Source: Ochotona curzoniae (Eukaryota; Chordata; Mammalia; Lagomorpha; Ochotonidae). Taken from it: DNA of 64,000 bases. The translations under genes and the position numbers were made by a program. Where the stretch lies: contig NW_024466607.1 of assembly GCF_017591425.1 (NCBI RefSeq), positions 17,988,501 through 18,052,500 on the forward strand, in the 5' to 3' direction. Below, piece by piece: positions 1 through 10,700 of this stretch (position 1 is its first letter; each line of letters begins with the position of its first letter). The notes beneath the pieces are model-generated. The model was not told the DNA's origin and made no database searches. It saw nothing but the letters and a program-made list of their open reading frames with translations.

Positions 1-1894
1 TTCCCTCCAGCTATGTGTCTCTATTGAGGCATTTTTCTTTTATAATTACTGAAAGAAAAGTATAGAACTGGTCTTCACTTTTTAGAGAGAATGCTTTGGG
101 CAGATTTCTTAAAATTTCAAGTCAAAATCCTGTGGGCAGTAATTTCTTCACTTCTAAAGTTTACCAAAGTAAAAGTTAGGAAAAAAAGGGCAGGGGGGAG
201 GAGAATTTCTTGTCACTAGAGTAATCTGACATTTTCTTTGGTAATATATTTTGTGGGGAAGAATTACAACCAACACAATTAGTCTAGTATTTTTTAGAAC
301 TATGTTAAAGATCCAGGGACTCTGAAATCACGCTATGCCTTAAATCACTATTATAGATCTCCCAATAATGTAAAATAATATAAAACAACTTTAAAGGGAA
401 AAGGCTTTGATTAACAGTACCACTCAATCCTATCTTTCATTTGCTCTGACAGAATATGCTTAAAGTTTCCAAAAAGAACAATGTTGCAGTGTGTTGTTCA
501 CAAGATGTCTGGGTCTAAATATTGTAACACAATCAAGAAAATGTTAAAACTTTGTCAGCCATATCAAATCAAATTGCTTGGGATAATTTATACTTGCAAA
601 AATACCAATTTCCTCCAGTAACGCCTTAAATATAATCATGAAAGTATTTCTTTCCTAAGAACTCAGAAACTTTTTGTTGCCTTTACAAAGTTTTTGGTGT
701 AAGAAATTGACCAGTTATCTCACAGTAAAAGAAAATTTGTCCCCTCAATCCTAGAGGAGAAAATATTGATTATGCATTATGTGCCATGATTCAATAAATA
801 AAAATAGCAGTTTCTTTTTCAATTCAGGTTATTATAATCTGTACTAGGGAATGGAAAAAAGTTTGTGGAAAATGAAAAGGTAAGTTTATTCTGGTGCAAA
901 AATTCTGAAGTTCAAGTTTTTTTTTCCATAGCATGCATTTTCCATTAACTTTTTTGGAATCATGGAAATTCTTACCATTTGAACTAACTGTTCGTAAATG
1001 CCAAACAATTTTCACAAAATTACTGGTATAAAGAATCTATGCATCTTTATTGTAAAAGGCACAGGATGACAATCTTTCAGTTTCGTATCAAGGGTCCGTT
1101 CTTAAAGAAATGTCAACTCCAGGCAAGCTTTTACCAATCACTTTCTAGGGGATAAAGCGAGAGAGGAAAGAGAGAAACAGAAAGGAGCGACAACCAGGAA
1201 ACCGTAACTTAACAACGAAAAAAGCGCTAGCAGGACTAACCAGACTTGCTGAACAGTCAGAAAGTAACTTTTCAGCTCCTCCTCTGGTGCCCAAAAAGTC
1301 ACAAAGTATTAAGTTGCAAGAGGGTATTCAGAGTTGATACTATCATAGAAAGTCTCCAGGGGATCCAGCGAACAGAGCAGTCCTAACTGCCTCACAATCT
1401 TTCCCCAAACTCCGAAGACATCCCCTCTCTTCCAAGAAATGAAGCGAATTAGATTTCAAGCTTTAAATACAAATGACCTCCGCCAAGGGGGCTCGTGTGA
1501 CTGCTGGGGTAGGGGTGGGAAGGGGACGGAGGAGGAGTGTTTATTTTTGCAGGTCATCCGTATTTCATCTATTTATCCATTTACCTATTAATCCTCTCCT
1601 CTGGAAACAAGCTTTCTGACCCCGCTGCTCTTTCAGCCCCCGGTGCATTGAAGAAGGCAGCTCGCCCACGTCCACAGACTCGACCCCAAGATCCTCGTCC
1701 GATTTTAGGAGGTGTTCCCTGGGACGTCTCAGGCCCCCTCCTCTAATCCCGGGCACTCCTCAGACCCCTGGACCCTTCGCCATTCCCCGACCTGGCCTCT
1801 AGCTTCGCTCCCCTCGCCCCCGTTCCCCCACACCAGGCAGCCCCTGTAAGAGGGGCAGCCAGGCGGGCGTCCTCCACGGTCACGCCTCACTCAC
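1..1894 (-). other. DCP1A: DCP1A intron 1 (5' part)
   Basis: This is the sequence downstream of the exon 1 donor on the minus strand. I searched by eye for the expected exon 2 peptide (EKTDIEGTLFVYRR) and did not find it, so the whole stretch reads as intron. It is A+T-rich on the left (1-1100) and grows G+C-rich toward the exon. I see no CSINE and no recognisable transposon in it. The short open frames in it (for example 824-1015 minus) show no family resemblance. Confidence 0.85.
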
Positions 1895-2420
1895 CCACTG
1901 GTTAGCCTTGGGGCAGAAGGTGTACAGAGCGACCTGGCCCGTGAGGTCTGCGATGCTGGTGATGTAGGGGTCGTGTTGCTTTAGGGCCGCCAGACTCATC
2001 TCCTGCCCAGCTCTACTTAGAGACTCCATCTTGAATCCTGGAGCCTAGCCCCTTCGGTGGGGGCGGAGTCGCGGACCGGAAAGTGTTGCTGAGGAAGAGT
2101 TCCCCCAGCTGCGTCAGCCCTCTCCGCTTCCGCCAGTCTGAGGAGTCGGACGGCAGGTTGGCGAGGAGGTACAGCAGCCATTTGGCTCCGCCGCGCGCTC
2201 GCGGACCCGGGGTTCCGGCTCCGGCAGGCGGGGCGGCTTCCACAGGGGCTCGGCCGAGCTCGCGGCGCACACCCCGGGCTGCTCGTCTCCACAGGCCGCG
2301 GGAGCTGAGGGCTGCACGGCCCCGAGGGCCACAGAAAGCAAGCCCTGCTGTCCCCGCTGTGGAAAAGGCTGTGCGGGCGAGGGGCACCCATCCCCGCCAC
2401 GACCCCATGGCCTTGGTGAC
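1840..2420. promoter_or_regulatory. CpG-island promoter of DCP1A
   Basis: This interval is G+C-rich and dense in CpG, far more so than the rest of the window, and it covers exon 1 and its upstream side. No TATA box is obvious, which suits a dispersed housekeeping promoter. Visible motifs include a GC box (gtgggggcgga, 2057-2067), an ETS-like accggaaagtg (2075-2085), a second ETS-like site around 2127-2133 and a YY1-like AAATGGCTGC on the minus strand (2174-2183). The start site is probably within about 150 bp upstream of the ATG; it cannot be fixed from sequence. Such islands often fire in both directions, so a plus-strand noncoding transcript is possible but not shown. Confidence 0.85.
1895..2029 (-). 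CDS. DCP1A: DCP1A first coding exon (5' partial CDS)
   Basis: Read on the minus strand, this exon encodes 45 residues beginning MESLSRAGQEMSLAALKQ and ending KANQW. This matches the N-terminus of mammalian DCP1A as I know it (human starts MEALSRAG), and differs clearly from the paralogue DCP1B. DCP1A is the decapping enhancer that binds DCP2 through its EVH1/DCP1 domain in cytoplasmic P-bodies; the EVH1 fold starts in this exon around HDPYITSIADLTGQVALYTF. The exon ends in phase 0 after TGG, and the next bases are the consensus donor GTGAGT (1894-1889). The start is the first in-frame ATG: an in-frame TAG lies 18 nt upstream (2045-2047). The remaining exons, about 540 codons in human, are beyond the left edge. 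I see no frameshift or loss, so this should be the live gene. The Ala3-to-Ser change is conservative. Confidence 0.97.
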
Positions 2421-2429
2421 ACCTTGGTA

Positions 2430-3616
2430 GTTTCTGAAGAAAAAAAAAAAAAAGAACCCCGAAAACAGTTATAAGGAACTCTCTTGGGACTGGCTTTTCC
2501 TGTCAGTCTTTTTCCTCACCTGGATCCTGCGCAAATATTTGCAATCAGTCCTTGGAAGACTAGAAAGTAAAAAAGTAAAACTATAGGACTGGCTTTAGCC
2601 TCGCTTGTTAAAAAGCAAGTTTTTTAAAAAAATTATTTATTGATTGATTGATAGACACCCCAACAAAATTGAAATTTTTTGAAGGGAATTTTTTTCCCCC
2701 TCAGCAAGGTAACACTACGTATTTGTTTGTGATTTTACATCCCACCGTCTTTCCTTAGTAGGAAGAAAAATCTTTGGTTCTTTGTAGAACTGTGTTGATA
2801 TCCTGTAGAAATACAGGTAAGAACCTAGCTTTCTCTGTGACTCTGGTCCTTTTCCTCCTTGTGGAAGAGGGACCCCTCAGGAGCTTCCAAGGTTAAGGTA
2901 TTTTCTTGGTTCTGGGAGAGAGAGGATCTGCTCAGGAAACAGGGATAATGCTAGAGATGTTGCTTTTTGAAACCCAAAGGATAGAGCTGCTCACTCTGGC
3001 CAGGCTCTGCTCGCTCTGAGAAGGCTTCCTGCAGGAGGTGACGTTTGGGGGCTCCAGGGATGGGCAGGAGTTCTTCAGGGAAGAAAGGTAAGGGCTCTGG
3101 CTCATTTCACAGGGAGCACACCCTCTTTGGTGGGATGTTTCACCTGAGGCCTCGGGGGAGAATGCAGCTTTGGTTCCAAGTGTCACGCCCATCAGTCAGC
3201 CGGGGTCTGGTGTGTGGATCCAGGGACCCCTGCCCCCTCTGCCGACCCTGGGAGTCTTTTCTCCACACCAGGATTGTCCTGCCTCCTCCCTGTGACTGGA
3301 AGACAGGAGATTTATTTCCATCTGTCTGCCTTTCATTTATTACAAAAAAAGAAATCTGTACCCTATAGATATGTATTTTAAATAGCTACATATTCACTAG
3401 ATACAAAATGCAAAAAGCATACCTGAAAATGAATTTAGAGTTATTAGTCGGCTGTTCCTTTTAACTGACCTTTTTTTTTTTTTATTATTATTGAACAAAT
3501 CTAGACTCATGAAGCAAGTTTTCTTTGGGAAGGTGGGGGAAAGGTGTTTGTATTTAGAATAGAAAATTGCAGTGTGTGTTTGCATGCTCCAGACTTGTTA
3601 ACATGGGCTCTTGTGC
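2430..3616. other. Unique intergenic DNA upstream of DCP1A
   Basis: It holds an A run at 2440-2454, short A/T-rich tracts near 2620-2700 and a T run at 3472-3483. The rest is low-copy looking sequence without recognised genes or elements. Its nearness to the promoter makes it a candidate for proximal regulatory sites, but I see no specific motif cluster. Confidence 0.5.
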
Positions 3617-3627
3617 CCTACACAACT

Positions 3628-4003
3628 CTTTTTTTTTTTTTAAGATTTATTTTTATTTTTATGGAAAGGCGGATATACAGAGAGGAGAGACAGAGAGCAA
3701 GATCTTCTGTCTGATGATTCACTGCCCAGGCGGCCACAACGGCTGGAGCTGAGCCAATTCGAAGCCAAGAGCCTCTTCTAGGTCTCCCACACGGGTGTAG
3801 GGTCCCAAAGCTTTAGGCTGTCCTTGACTGCTTTCCCGGGCCACAGGCAGGGAGCTGGATGGGAAGGGGGGCTGCCAAGATTAGAACCGGCACCCATATG
3901 GGATCCCGGGCATGCAAGGTGAGGACCTTAACCACTGCGCCACTGCGCCACTGCACCACTGCACCACTGCGCCACTGCGCCACTGCGCCACTGCGCCGGG
4001 CCC
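3628..4003 (-). mobile_element. CSINE (full length, with TSD)
   Basis: A complete antisense C repeat: T-run tail and aagatttattt, then the body with the box-like 'cccatatgggatccc', ending gccgggccc. Imperfect target duplications flank it (ctacacaactctt near 3618-3630; ctatacaactctt at 4004-4016). The tRNA-like head is extended by an 8-bp microsatellite, listed separately. Confidence 0.93.
3932..3995. repeat. 8-bp microsatellite (ccactgcg)x8
   Basis: Eight head-to-tail copies of ccactgcg; copies 3 and 4 read ccactgca. The unit is present once at the head of an ordinary CSINE, so the array arose by local expansion inside the SINE. Confidence 0.95.
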
Positions 4004-4241
4004 CTATACAACTCTTAACTTACAGACAGTGTAAGTATTTTAGAATTGAAACTCATTTTTAAAGATAGGTTTGGCTTTTATTTGTGATTCTCTACTCAGG
4101 CAACATATTCCAACAAAATACAATGAATTCTGATGGGCCAAATGAAAGAGGTTGGCCTTGATAGGTAAAAACAGGGAACAGAACACAATTGGTGGTTTCA
4201 GAGTTTCATTCCTTATAGGGGTACAACAGAGGGATGCCCTT

Positions 4242-4540
4242 TTAAAACTTATTTTATTTATTTGAAAGACAGAAGTACAAAACGGAGGGAGAGAGAGATG
4301 TTGAGAGAGAGAGAGAAAGAAAGAGAACAATCTTCCATCTGTTGGAATACTCCAGAATGGCTACAATAGCTAGGAATGAGTCAGACCAAAGCCAGGAGCC
4401 GGGAGTGTCATCTGGGTCTTGCACAGGTATGCAGGAGTCAAGCAGCTGGGCCATCTTTGGCTGCTTTCCCAGGCACTAATGTGAATTGTAAGTGGAGAAG
4501 CTGGGACTTGAACTGGCATCCATATGGAATGCTGGCCACA
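4242..4540 (-). mobile_element. CSINE (older)
   Basis: Antisense C repeat of a diverged subfamily with a gagaga-rich tail side, 'cttccatctg', 'gctttcccaggca' and 'catccatatggaatgctgg'. Ends are worn. Confidence 0.85.
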
Positions 4541-4887
4541 GTTCCAGCCCCAGGGATTCCTTTCTTATGCTGACTTGGATAAATGAGACCTCTTCTGGTT
4601 GATTGCTGTCAGTCTCCTGTTTCTGGTAAACCAGCTGGGTTCAGAGATTGATTATATCACAAGTGACTCCATTCTGGCTTGGTCTGGTCTGCTAGGACCC
4701 AGAGCAGTAGGTTGCTTCCAAACCTCCTGCGAACTGTAACATGACCGCTGAGTCTTACCTCAGGCCTTCTGTGTTTGCTGTTCCCTTTTTTGTAACATGG
4801 TTTCCTCTGCTGGCCTTCAGATATCCTTAGGACTCAATTCCATACTTTCGTTGTAGCACCTGCAAGTTGCAATAATTTTCTTTTTCT

Positions 4888-5213
4888 TTTTAAGATTTAT
4901 TTATTTATTTATTTATTATTTGAAAGAGGTTTACAGAGAGAAGGAGAGACATAGAAGGAAAGGTTTTCCATCCACAGATTCATTTCCCTAAATAGTCACA
5001 ACAGCTGAAACTGTTGAAAGCCAGGAGGCAGGAACTTCCTCCAAGTCTCCCACATGGGTGCAGAGTTCCAAAGCTTTGGACCTTCCCCTGCTGCTTTCCC
5101 AGGCCATAAATAGGGAGCTGGAGAAGTGGAACAGCTGGGACATGAATGGGAACCGTATAGGATCCTGGCGCTTGAAGGTGGAGGGTTAGCTATTGTAGGC
5201 ACAGCACTGGCCC
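4888..5213 (-). mobile_element. CSINE
   Basis: Antisense copy from 'taagatttatttattta' through 'tttacagagagaaggagagaca', 'ctgctttcccaggcca' and 'gtataggatcctggcgc' to 'ggcccca'. Confidence 0.9.
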
Positions 5214-5214
5214 C

Positions 5215-5340
5215 AGTGATTTAATTATCTTTGTCTGTCTTGTCAGTTCAGTTGTGAGCCGTATCTGTGTTCTTGACCATTGCATCCAGAACCTGGCACA
5301 GAGGTGAAGCTTGATAATGTATTTCTTGAATTAACAAAAA
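5215..5340 (+). mobile_element. LINE-2 3' end fragment (tentative)
   Basis: The words 'catccagaacctggcacag' and 'cttgataatgtatttcttgaatt' resemble the conserved L2 3' terminus (...agcacagtgcctggcacatagtaggtgctcaata...). Short and diverged. Confidence 0.45.
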
Positions 5341-5345
5341 TGTGA

Positions 5346-5632
5346 TGGGACCAGTGTTGTGGAATGACAAGTAAAGCTGCTTCCTGCCATGCTGGCATAC
5401 CATATAGGCACCAGTTCATGTTCCAACTGTTCTATTTCTGAATTAACTCTCTACTAATGGACTGGGAAAAGCATCAGAAGATGGTCCAAATGTTTGGGAC
5501 CTTGCCATCTGTGGGAGACTCGGCTTCTGGCTTTGTTCTAGCCTACCTTGGCTGTTAAGGCCATCTGGGGAGTGAGCCAGTATGTGAAAGATCTCTCTAG
5601 CCCCAACTTTCAAATAAAAAGAAATAGATCTT
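5346..5632 (+). mobile_element. CSINE (older)
   Basis: Sense copy starting 'gggaccagtgttgtgg', with 'ataccatataggcacc', 'catcagaagatggtcc' and an A-rich tail 'caaataaaaagaaatagatc'. Diverged. Confidence 0.82.
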
Positions 5633-5655
5633 TTTTATTTTAGCTTATTGCTTTT

Positions 5656-5983
5656 TAAAAAAGATTTATTTATTTTAATTGCAAAGTCAGATATACAGAG
5701 AGGAGGAGAGACAGAAAGGAAGATCTTCTCTCCGATAATTCACTCCCCAAATGACCACAATGGCTGGTGCTGCACCAATCCGAAGCCAGAAGCCAGGAGC
5801 CTCCTCTAGGTCTCCCACACGGGTGCACAGTCCCAAGGCCTTGGGCTGTCCTGGACTGCTTTCCCAGGCCACAAGCAGGGAACTGGATGGGAAGAGGAGC
5901 TGCTGGGATTAGGACCAGCGCCCACACAGGATCCTGGTGCATTTAAGATGAGGAGTTTAGCCACTAGGCCACCAGGCTGGGCC
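5656..5983 (-). mobile_element. CSINE
   Basis: Antisense full-length copy with 'agatatacagagaggagg', 'gtctcccacacgggtgca' and 'caggctgggcct' at the head. Confidence 0.92.
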
Positions 5984-6224
5984 TAAATGCAATAGGTCTT
6001 TAGAAAAGAAACTTATTGTACTGTGTTTATCGCATAGATTTGGGAGAAGGGGTAGTGGTTTCAATCCTGCTTCTGAAAAAGTGTTTGTCGTAGGTAACAG
6101 ACAAATAATAGTGCCTGATTTACTTGTATTAGTATATTTTTATTCTTAGGCTCTATGCCTCCTGAAGCAAATATTGTTTTTAAATATAGCTCAAAAATAT
6201 ATATGTTCTTTTTATATATCACAA

Positions 6225-6552
6225 TATATAAAATATTTGTTTGAAAGGCAGAGTGATTAAGAATAAGAGATGTGGAGAGTCAGAGAGAAATCTTTCATCC
6301 ACTGGTTCACTTTCTAAGTGCCTATAACTGCCAGGGCTGATCTAGGCCAAAGTCAGGAGCCAAGAATTGCATCTCAGTCTCCTGCATGCATAACAGGGCC
6401 CCAAGTACCTGGGCCATCTTTTGCTACCTGCCCAGGAGTATTAGTCGGGAGTTGGATCAGAAATGGAGCAGCCAGGACTCTAACTAGTATTCTGATATGG
6501 TTTGCTGGTGTCACAAGAGTGGTTTGACGTACTGTGCCACCATGCTGCCCCA
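6225..6552 (-). mobile_element. CSINE (older)
   Basis: Antisense copy: 'tttgtttgaaaggcagag', 'catccactggttcact', 'agtcaggagccaagaa', 'gtgccaccatgctgcccc'. Confidence 0.85.
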
Positions 6553-7985
6553 CCTTCCTGTTACTGAATGCAGTGTGGTGTTTCAAATAGCAGCAGCACA
6601 GCAGTGCCCTACATGTAGCAGTGCACTCACAGGGCACACTGCTTTCCATGGAACTCAAGTACTTCGTAGGTATCCGTAATTATAGTCCCTCCTGATGGGC
6701 ACTGCTTGTGCTTCATGGTGACCAGTTTGTAAGTAGAGTCTAGAGGCCCGGGGCTTGCCTGTGGCAAAAGTAGTTAGCCTTCAGCTACCATCCTTTTGTT
6801 CTCGCACTGGGCAGATAACTTGGCTTCCTGTTCTAGGCTTTTTCGGATTGGGTGTAGTATTAGCACTTGAATCTGCTCCATGGAATGCCAGAAGAAGGCT
6901 GTGTGCCATCTATGGGCCCAGACTTTAAGCAGCAAGTTGCACTTGCAATGGTCCAGGCAGTGGTGAGGCTGTGAGCTGGGGTAGAACACAGGACAGAAAG
7001 AGCTTGGAGCCCAAGTTACCATGCAGAGAAGAGTGCCTGCCAAACAGCAGTATCCTTCCCAGCCTGTGACAGGAGTGAGAAGCAGACCCCATTGGTTTTG
7101 AGGGATTAAGTACTTTGTTAATCTTGGTGTAGCCCATCTCAGCTAATTACACTGCTTCCCATTGTCTAGAAAGTCAGCAATAAAACTTCAGTCTCCTGGA
7201 GCAGAATTAAAATTAGGCATATGATTTACCAGAACATTCTGCTTAGTGCTTTGACAATAAGTCAAGATTTTAAAAGAACTCCAGTCACAGCTCTGCATTT
7301 ACAATCAGTCACAGGCACAAATTTGCAGAGTCACAGGGTGGCTGGAGACCAAAAATGTTCTTTGTCTATACCATTAGGCAATTGATTTTGTGATTGCATC
7401 ATGAAGTCATCTGCTCAGCTCAAATGGGAGGTTGTCACTTAAAATGAACTTTTCCATGAGGCTTCCACAGATCCTTTCAGAGTTCCTATAGTTCTGCCCT
7501 GTTTTCCCATCATGCATATTAAAATTCAAGTATTGCCGAGGCCAGCACAAAGAAGAGTTTGGTGGGTGGCATCTGTCTGCTGTGTCTGCCCTGTACGCCA
7601 AGCTTCCACCTCGACTCGTTGGGGCCTGATGACACAACCGTGGGCTCTTCCTATGTGAGAATTCTTTCTGGCATCTTGCCTGTTGGTGATAGACTATTTT
7701 TAGTCTTATGTTATGGTTGTTCATTTACTAATAGTGACTTCCATGGCACAATTAATGTCATAATGACTTATGAATTTAATTTATTTAATAGTGAGGTTGT
7801 CCAGTAACTAACTGTGACTTAATGATAAGCTGTTAAGTTTCTGAATTCACACAGATATATCTATAGGAGTGAATTGTTTATCTTCACTCTAAACTGTCAC
7901 TTTAAGGTAAAGCCACAGTGTTTCATACGTCAAGGGTCAACTTGATTTTTGAGTTTCAGTTGCATGTTTTCTTCTTCTCTTCTTC
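6553..7985. other. Unique intergenic DNA
   Basis: No recognised gene or transposon. Short open frames here, such as 7407-7724 minus, show no family features. The stretch is not strongly biased in composition. Confidence 0.5.
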
Positions 7986-7987
7986 TT

Positions 7988-8313
7988 CTTTTTTAAAAGT
8001 TTATTTTTATTTGAGAAGCAGAATGACCTAGAGAGAGAGACAGAGACAAAAAAAATGTCCATTTTCTGGTTCATTCCTCAGGTGGTCACAAAGCCAGGCT
8101 GGGCCTGACTTATATCAGCAGCCTGGAGTTTCATCCTGGTCTCCTGTGCGGGTGGCAGAGGCCCAGTACTTGGGCCTTTCTTGCTGCTTTCCCAGGTACA
8201 TTAGTAGGGTGCTGGAAGAGGAACAGCCAGGACTCCACCACCAGATCAGGCTCATGTGGGATGCTGGCAATGTAGACTGTGGCTTGCCCTAGTGGGTCAT
8301 AACCCTGGCCCCT
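7988..8313 (-). mobile_element. CSINE (older)
   Basis: Antisense copy: 'aaaagtttatttttatttga', 'agcctggagtttcatcctgg', 'ttgctgctttcccagg', closing 'cataaccctggcccc'. A TTC-rich tract (7970-7992) precedes the tail. Confidence 0.82.
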
Positions 8314-8324
8314 GACTTTCTTAT

Positions 8325-8521
8325 TTACTAAGGATTTTGTTTATTTATTTATTTGGCTAGGTAACAGAGGGAGGAGAGGAGAGAGGAGGAGAACGAAGAG
8401 GAGGAGGAGGGGAGAGAGAGAATGAATCTTCCATCTGCTGGTTTATTTCCCAATATCCGCAGTGGCTAGAGCTGAGTGAATCTGGAACCAGGAGACTCTT
8501 CAGCGTCTCCTATCTGTTGCC
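8325..8521 (-). mobile_element. CSINE, tail half only
   Basis: Antisense copy with tail (tttatttatttatttgg), a long purine-rich stretch (8370-8424) and body to 'aaccaggagactcttcagcgtctcc'. It breaks off where the tandem array begins; the head half is missing here, and a CSINE head half is found after the array. Confidence 0.82.
8370..8424. repeat. Polypurine (GGA/GA)n tract
   Basis: About 55 nearly uninterrupted purines of gga/gag type inside a CSINE tail. Confidence 0.85.
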
Positions 8522-10521
8522 CTAATCAGCTTACGTGCACACTAGTGGTTGTAATTGCTGGGTCAGTTCTGTCTCTAGCCTTGTCCTCTACTTAAACCAA
8601 TGGGTGTTGCAGCCCATCCTGGTTCTACCCACCACACATTTGGCCGTGCAAACCAGTGGGAACTGCAGCATAGTTGGGGCGACCTGCAATAACCCCTACC
8701 GGGCTTGCCCCTGCCCTGATTCCCATGCTTGCCAGTACGTACAGCAGATTGGTCCAATCTGTTCCATGTCCCATTCAGCTCTCATGCATGTCAACGGGCA
8801 TTGAAGCCTAGTTCAACCCAACCAGCCCCACTATCCAGCCCACACACATGCTGGTGGGTGCCACTCTCTGTCTAGCCATGTCTGTCCAGTCCTGGTTCTC
8901 ATGCTCACCAATGGGAGTGTCAACCCACTCTTTCCTTACTGAGAGCCCATTCCCACTCATGGATCTTGCACTCTCCAGGTGGTTCTACAGTTTAACTTGA
9001 CAGAATTTGCCCCCATGCTAGCCATGCCAGCTGATGCATGTATCAGTAGGAACAGCCAACCCAGCCTGGCTTTCTCCTGATCCAGTTCACATAAAGCCAA
9101 CAAGTGTTGTACCCCTGCCAAGCCTAGTCTGCCCTCATCCCATCTCTCATGCTCTCCAGTGGGAGTAGTGGTATAGTAGGGGAGCCCTCCACAGAACCCT
9201 TACTGTGTTTACTCCCTACCCCCTGGGTCTCACATGTGCTGGTTGGGCACTGTGGCCTAGTCTGGCATGGCTTGCCTCACGTCGGCATTTGCCAGGGGTA
9301 GTGTAGCCTGGCCAGGTCCGGGCCACCAGTAATTCCAGCTCACACTGGTGGGGGCTACAGCCTAACCTAGTCCAGCCCAGGCAGCCCTTAGTCCTGGCCC
9401 TAATCTAAACTGGCTGGTACTGTGACCTAGACTGCCACACACACCATTCTGGCTCTTAGATTTGCTAGTGGGTGATATGAACTAGCTTAGCCTGGCTCTC
9501 CCCAGACCTGAGCTAAATGTATGTTGGTGGGTATAGTTACCTGGTCTGGTCTGGCCTGCTTCCTTTCTTGGTTCTTGCATTCAACTGCAGGGACTGTGTC
9601 CCAACAGAGGAGTTGACAAGCTGCTCCATCAGAACCTCTCCCAATGCCAGATCTTGTGCATACCTGTGGGTACATGGGCCAGCCCTACTTAGTCTACCTC
9701 CTATCTTACCAGGAACAATGGCCTTTCCTTACTGGCCCTTACCCTTTCTGGTTCTTACTGTTGAGTGCTACAGCCAAGCCAAGCCTTGTCCACATCCAGA
9801 CACAGCTCACATATGGCTCAGCAGGGACAGCAACCTAGTCCAGTCCATCATACACCCATCTTGGTTCTCACAAGCTCCAGTGGGTTCTGGAGTCTAGCCC
9901 AGTCTTGTATACCCTTGACCCAGTCCACATCCATGCCAAAGGATACTGCAGCCATGTCCAGACGAAATCGCAGCCATCACTTTGGCTCTTGCACTCACCA
10001 GTGGGAATCACAACCCAGCCAAGGTGTCCCCTTAGCTTTCTAGCCAGGCTCGTTCCCAGTTGTAGATCTTGCGCATGCCAGTGGTTGCTCTGACTCAGCT
10101 TGGAATAGCTTCTCACCTGTCTTGGCCTTTGCCCTTGGATACTACAGCCTGGCCTGACCCAGCCAGCCCCTGGTCCCAACTCTCTCTGGTGGGTACTGAA
10201 ACCTGGTCCTGATCAGTCTGCTTCCATCCCTGGCTTTTGCAAACTAGCAGGTGTGGTAGCCTAAGCTGGCATGACCTGCACTCCAGCCAGGTTTTTGCAC
10301 TTGTCAGTGAGCTATGGTTTGCTTGGCCCTGCCCGGTCCACCCCCTTCTAAAACCAGCCCACATACTTGCCAATGGATAGAGCTACCTTGCCTAGCCTGC
10401 CCAACACCCAGGCCTGGACCACATGCTCGCCAGTGGGAGCTATGACCCAATGGGGGAGTTGCCAAATTTCCAAACTTGGCTCGCTCCCAGACCCAGATCT
10501 CACACATGCAGTAGCCAGGGT
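8522..10521. repeat. Diverged tandem array, ~58-bp unit, ~420-bp higher-order period
   Basis: About 2 kb made of repeated phrases of the type 'cttgc-act-ccagtgggagctacagccta-cctgg-cca-cc'. The 'ccagtggg'-like core recurs at about 8596, 8650, 8730, 8790, 8850, 8910, 8974, 9042 and so on to 10428, usually 53-66 bp apart, about 31 times. A longer spacing of 78-83 bp ends at about 8730, 9238, 9662 and 10077. A distinct word (agatctt-gcgcat type) recurs at about 9225, 9649, 10064 and 10495, giving spacings of 424, 415 and 431 bp. Copies are diverged, so it is old. Open frames across it have no shared reading frame, so it does not look protein-coding. It shares one unit with the repeat at 46.7-46.8 kb. 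Confidence 0.88.
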
Positions 10522-10700
10522 TCACAAGTCTGAAATGAGGATCCTGGAATGGAACCTGGGTCTCCCATGTGGGTTTTAGGGCCATCATCTGCTACCACCC
10601 ACTGTGTGTGTTTGCTGGATCATTAAGTGGATCAGCAGGGACTTGAACAAGGCATCCGAAGCAGTGACTTAACCTCTTTGCCAAATACCTACCACTGTGT
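10522..10700 (-). mobile_element. CSINE, head half only
   Basis: Antisense body and head: 'ggatcctggaatggaacctgggtctccc', 'cagcagggacttgaac', 'gacttaacctctttgcc'. The tail half is absent. It overlaps the 8325-8521 fragment in CSINE coordinates by roughly 35 bp around 'ggtctccca'. Confidence 0.75.

Noticed and set aside
2083..2430. 115-codon plus-strand open frame in the CpG island
   Set aside because: It is composed of Arg, Ala, Pro and Gly as expected from stop-poor CpG DNA, and it lies over the DCP1A promoter with no known homologue.
7407..7724. 105-codon minus frame as a small gene
   Set aside because: No recognisable motif or regulatory context.
9517..10588. Several 60-126-codon frames across the tandem array
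   Set aside because: They fall in different phases and strands, and units of about 53-66 bp do not keep one frame, so a repeat protein is not supported.
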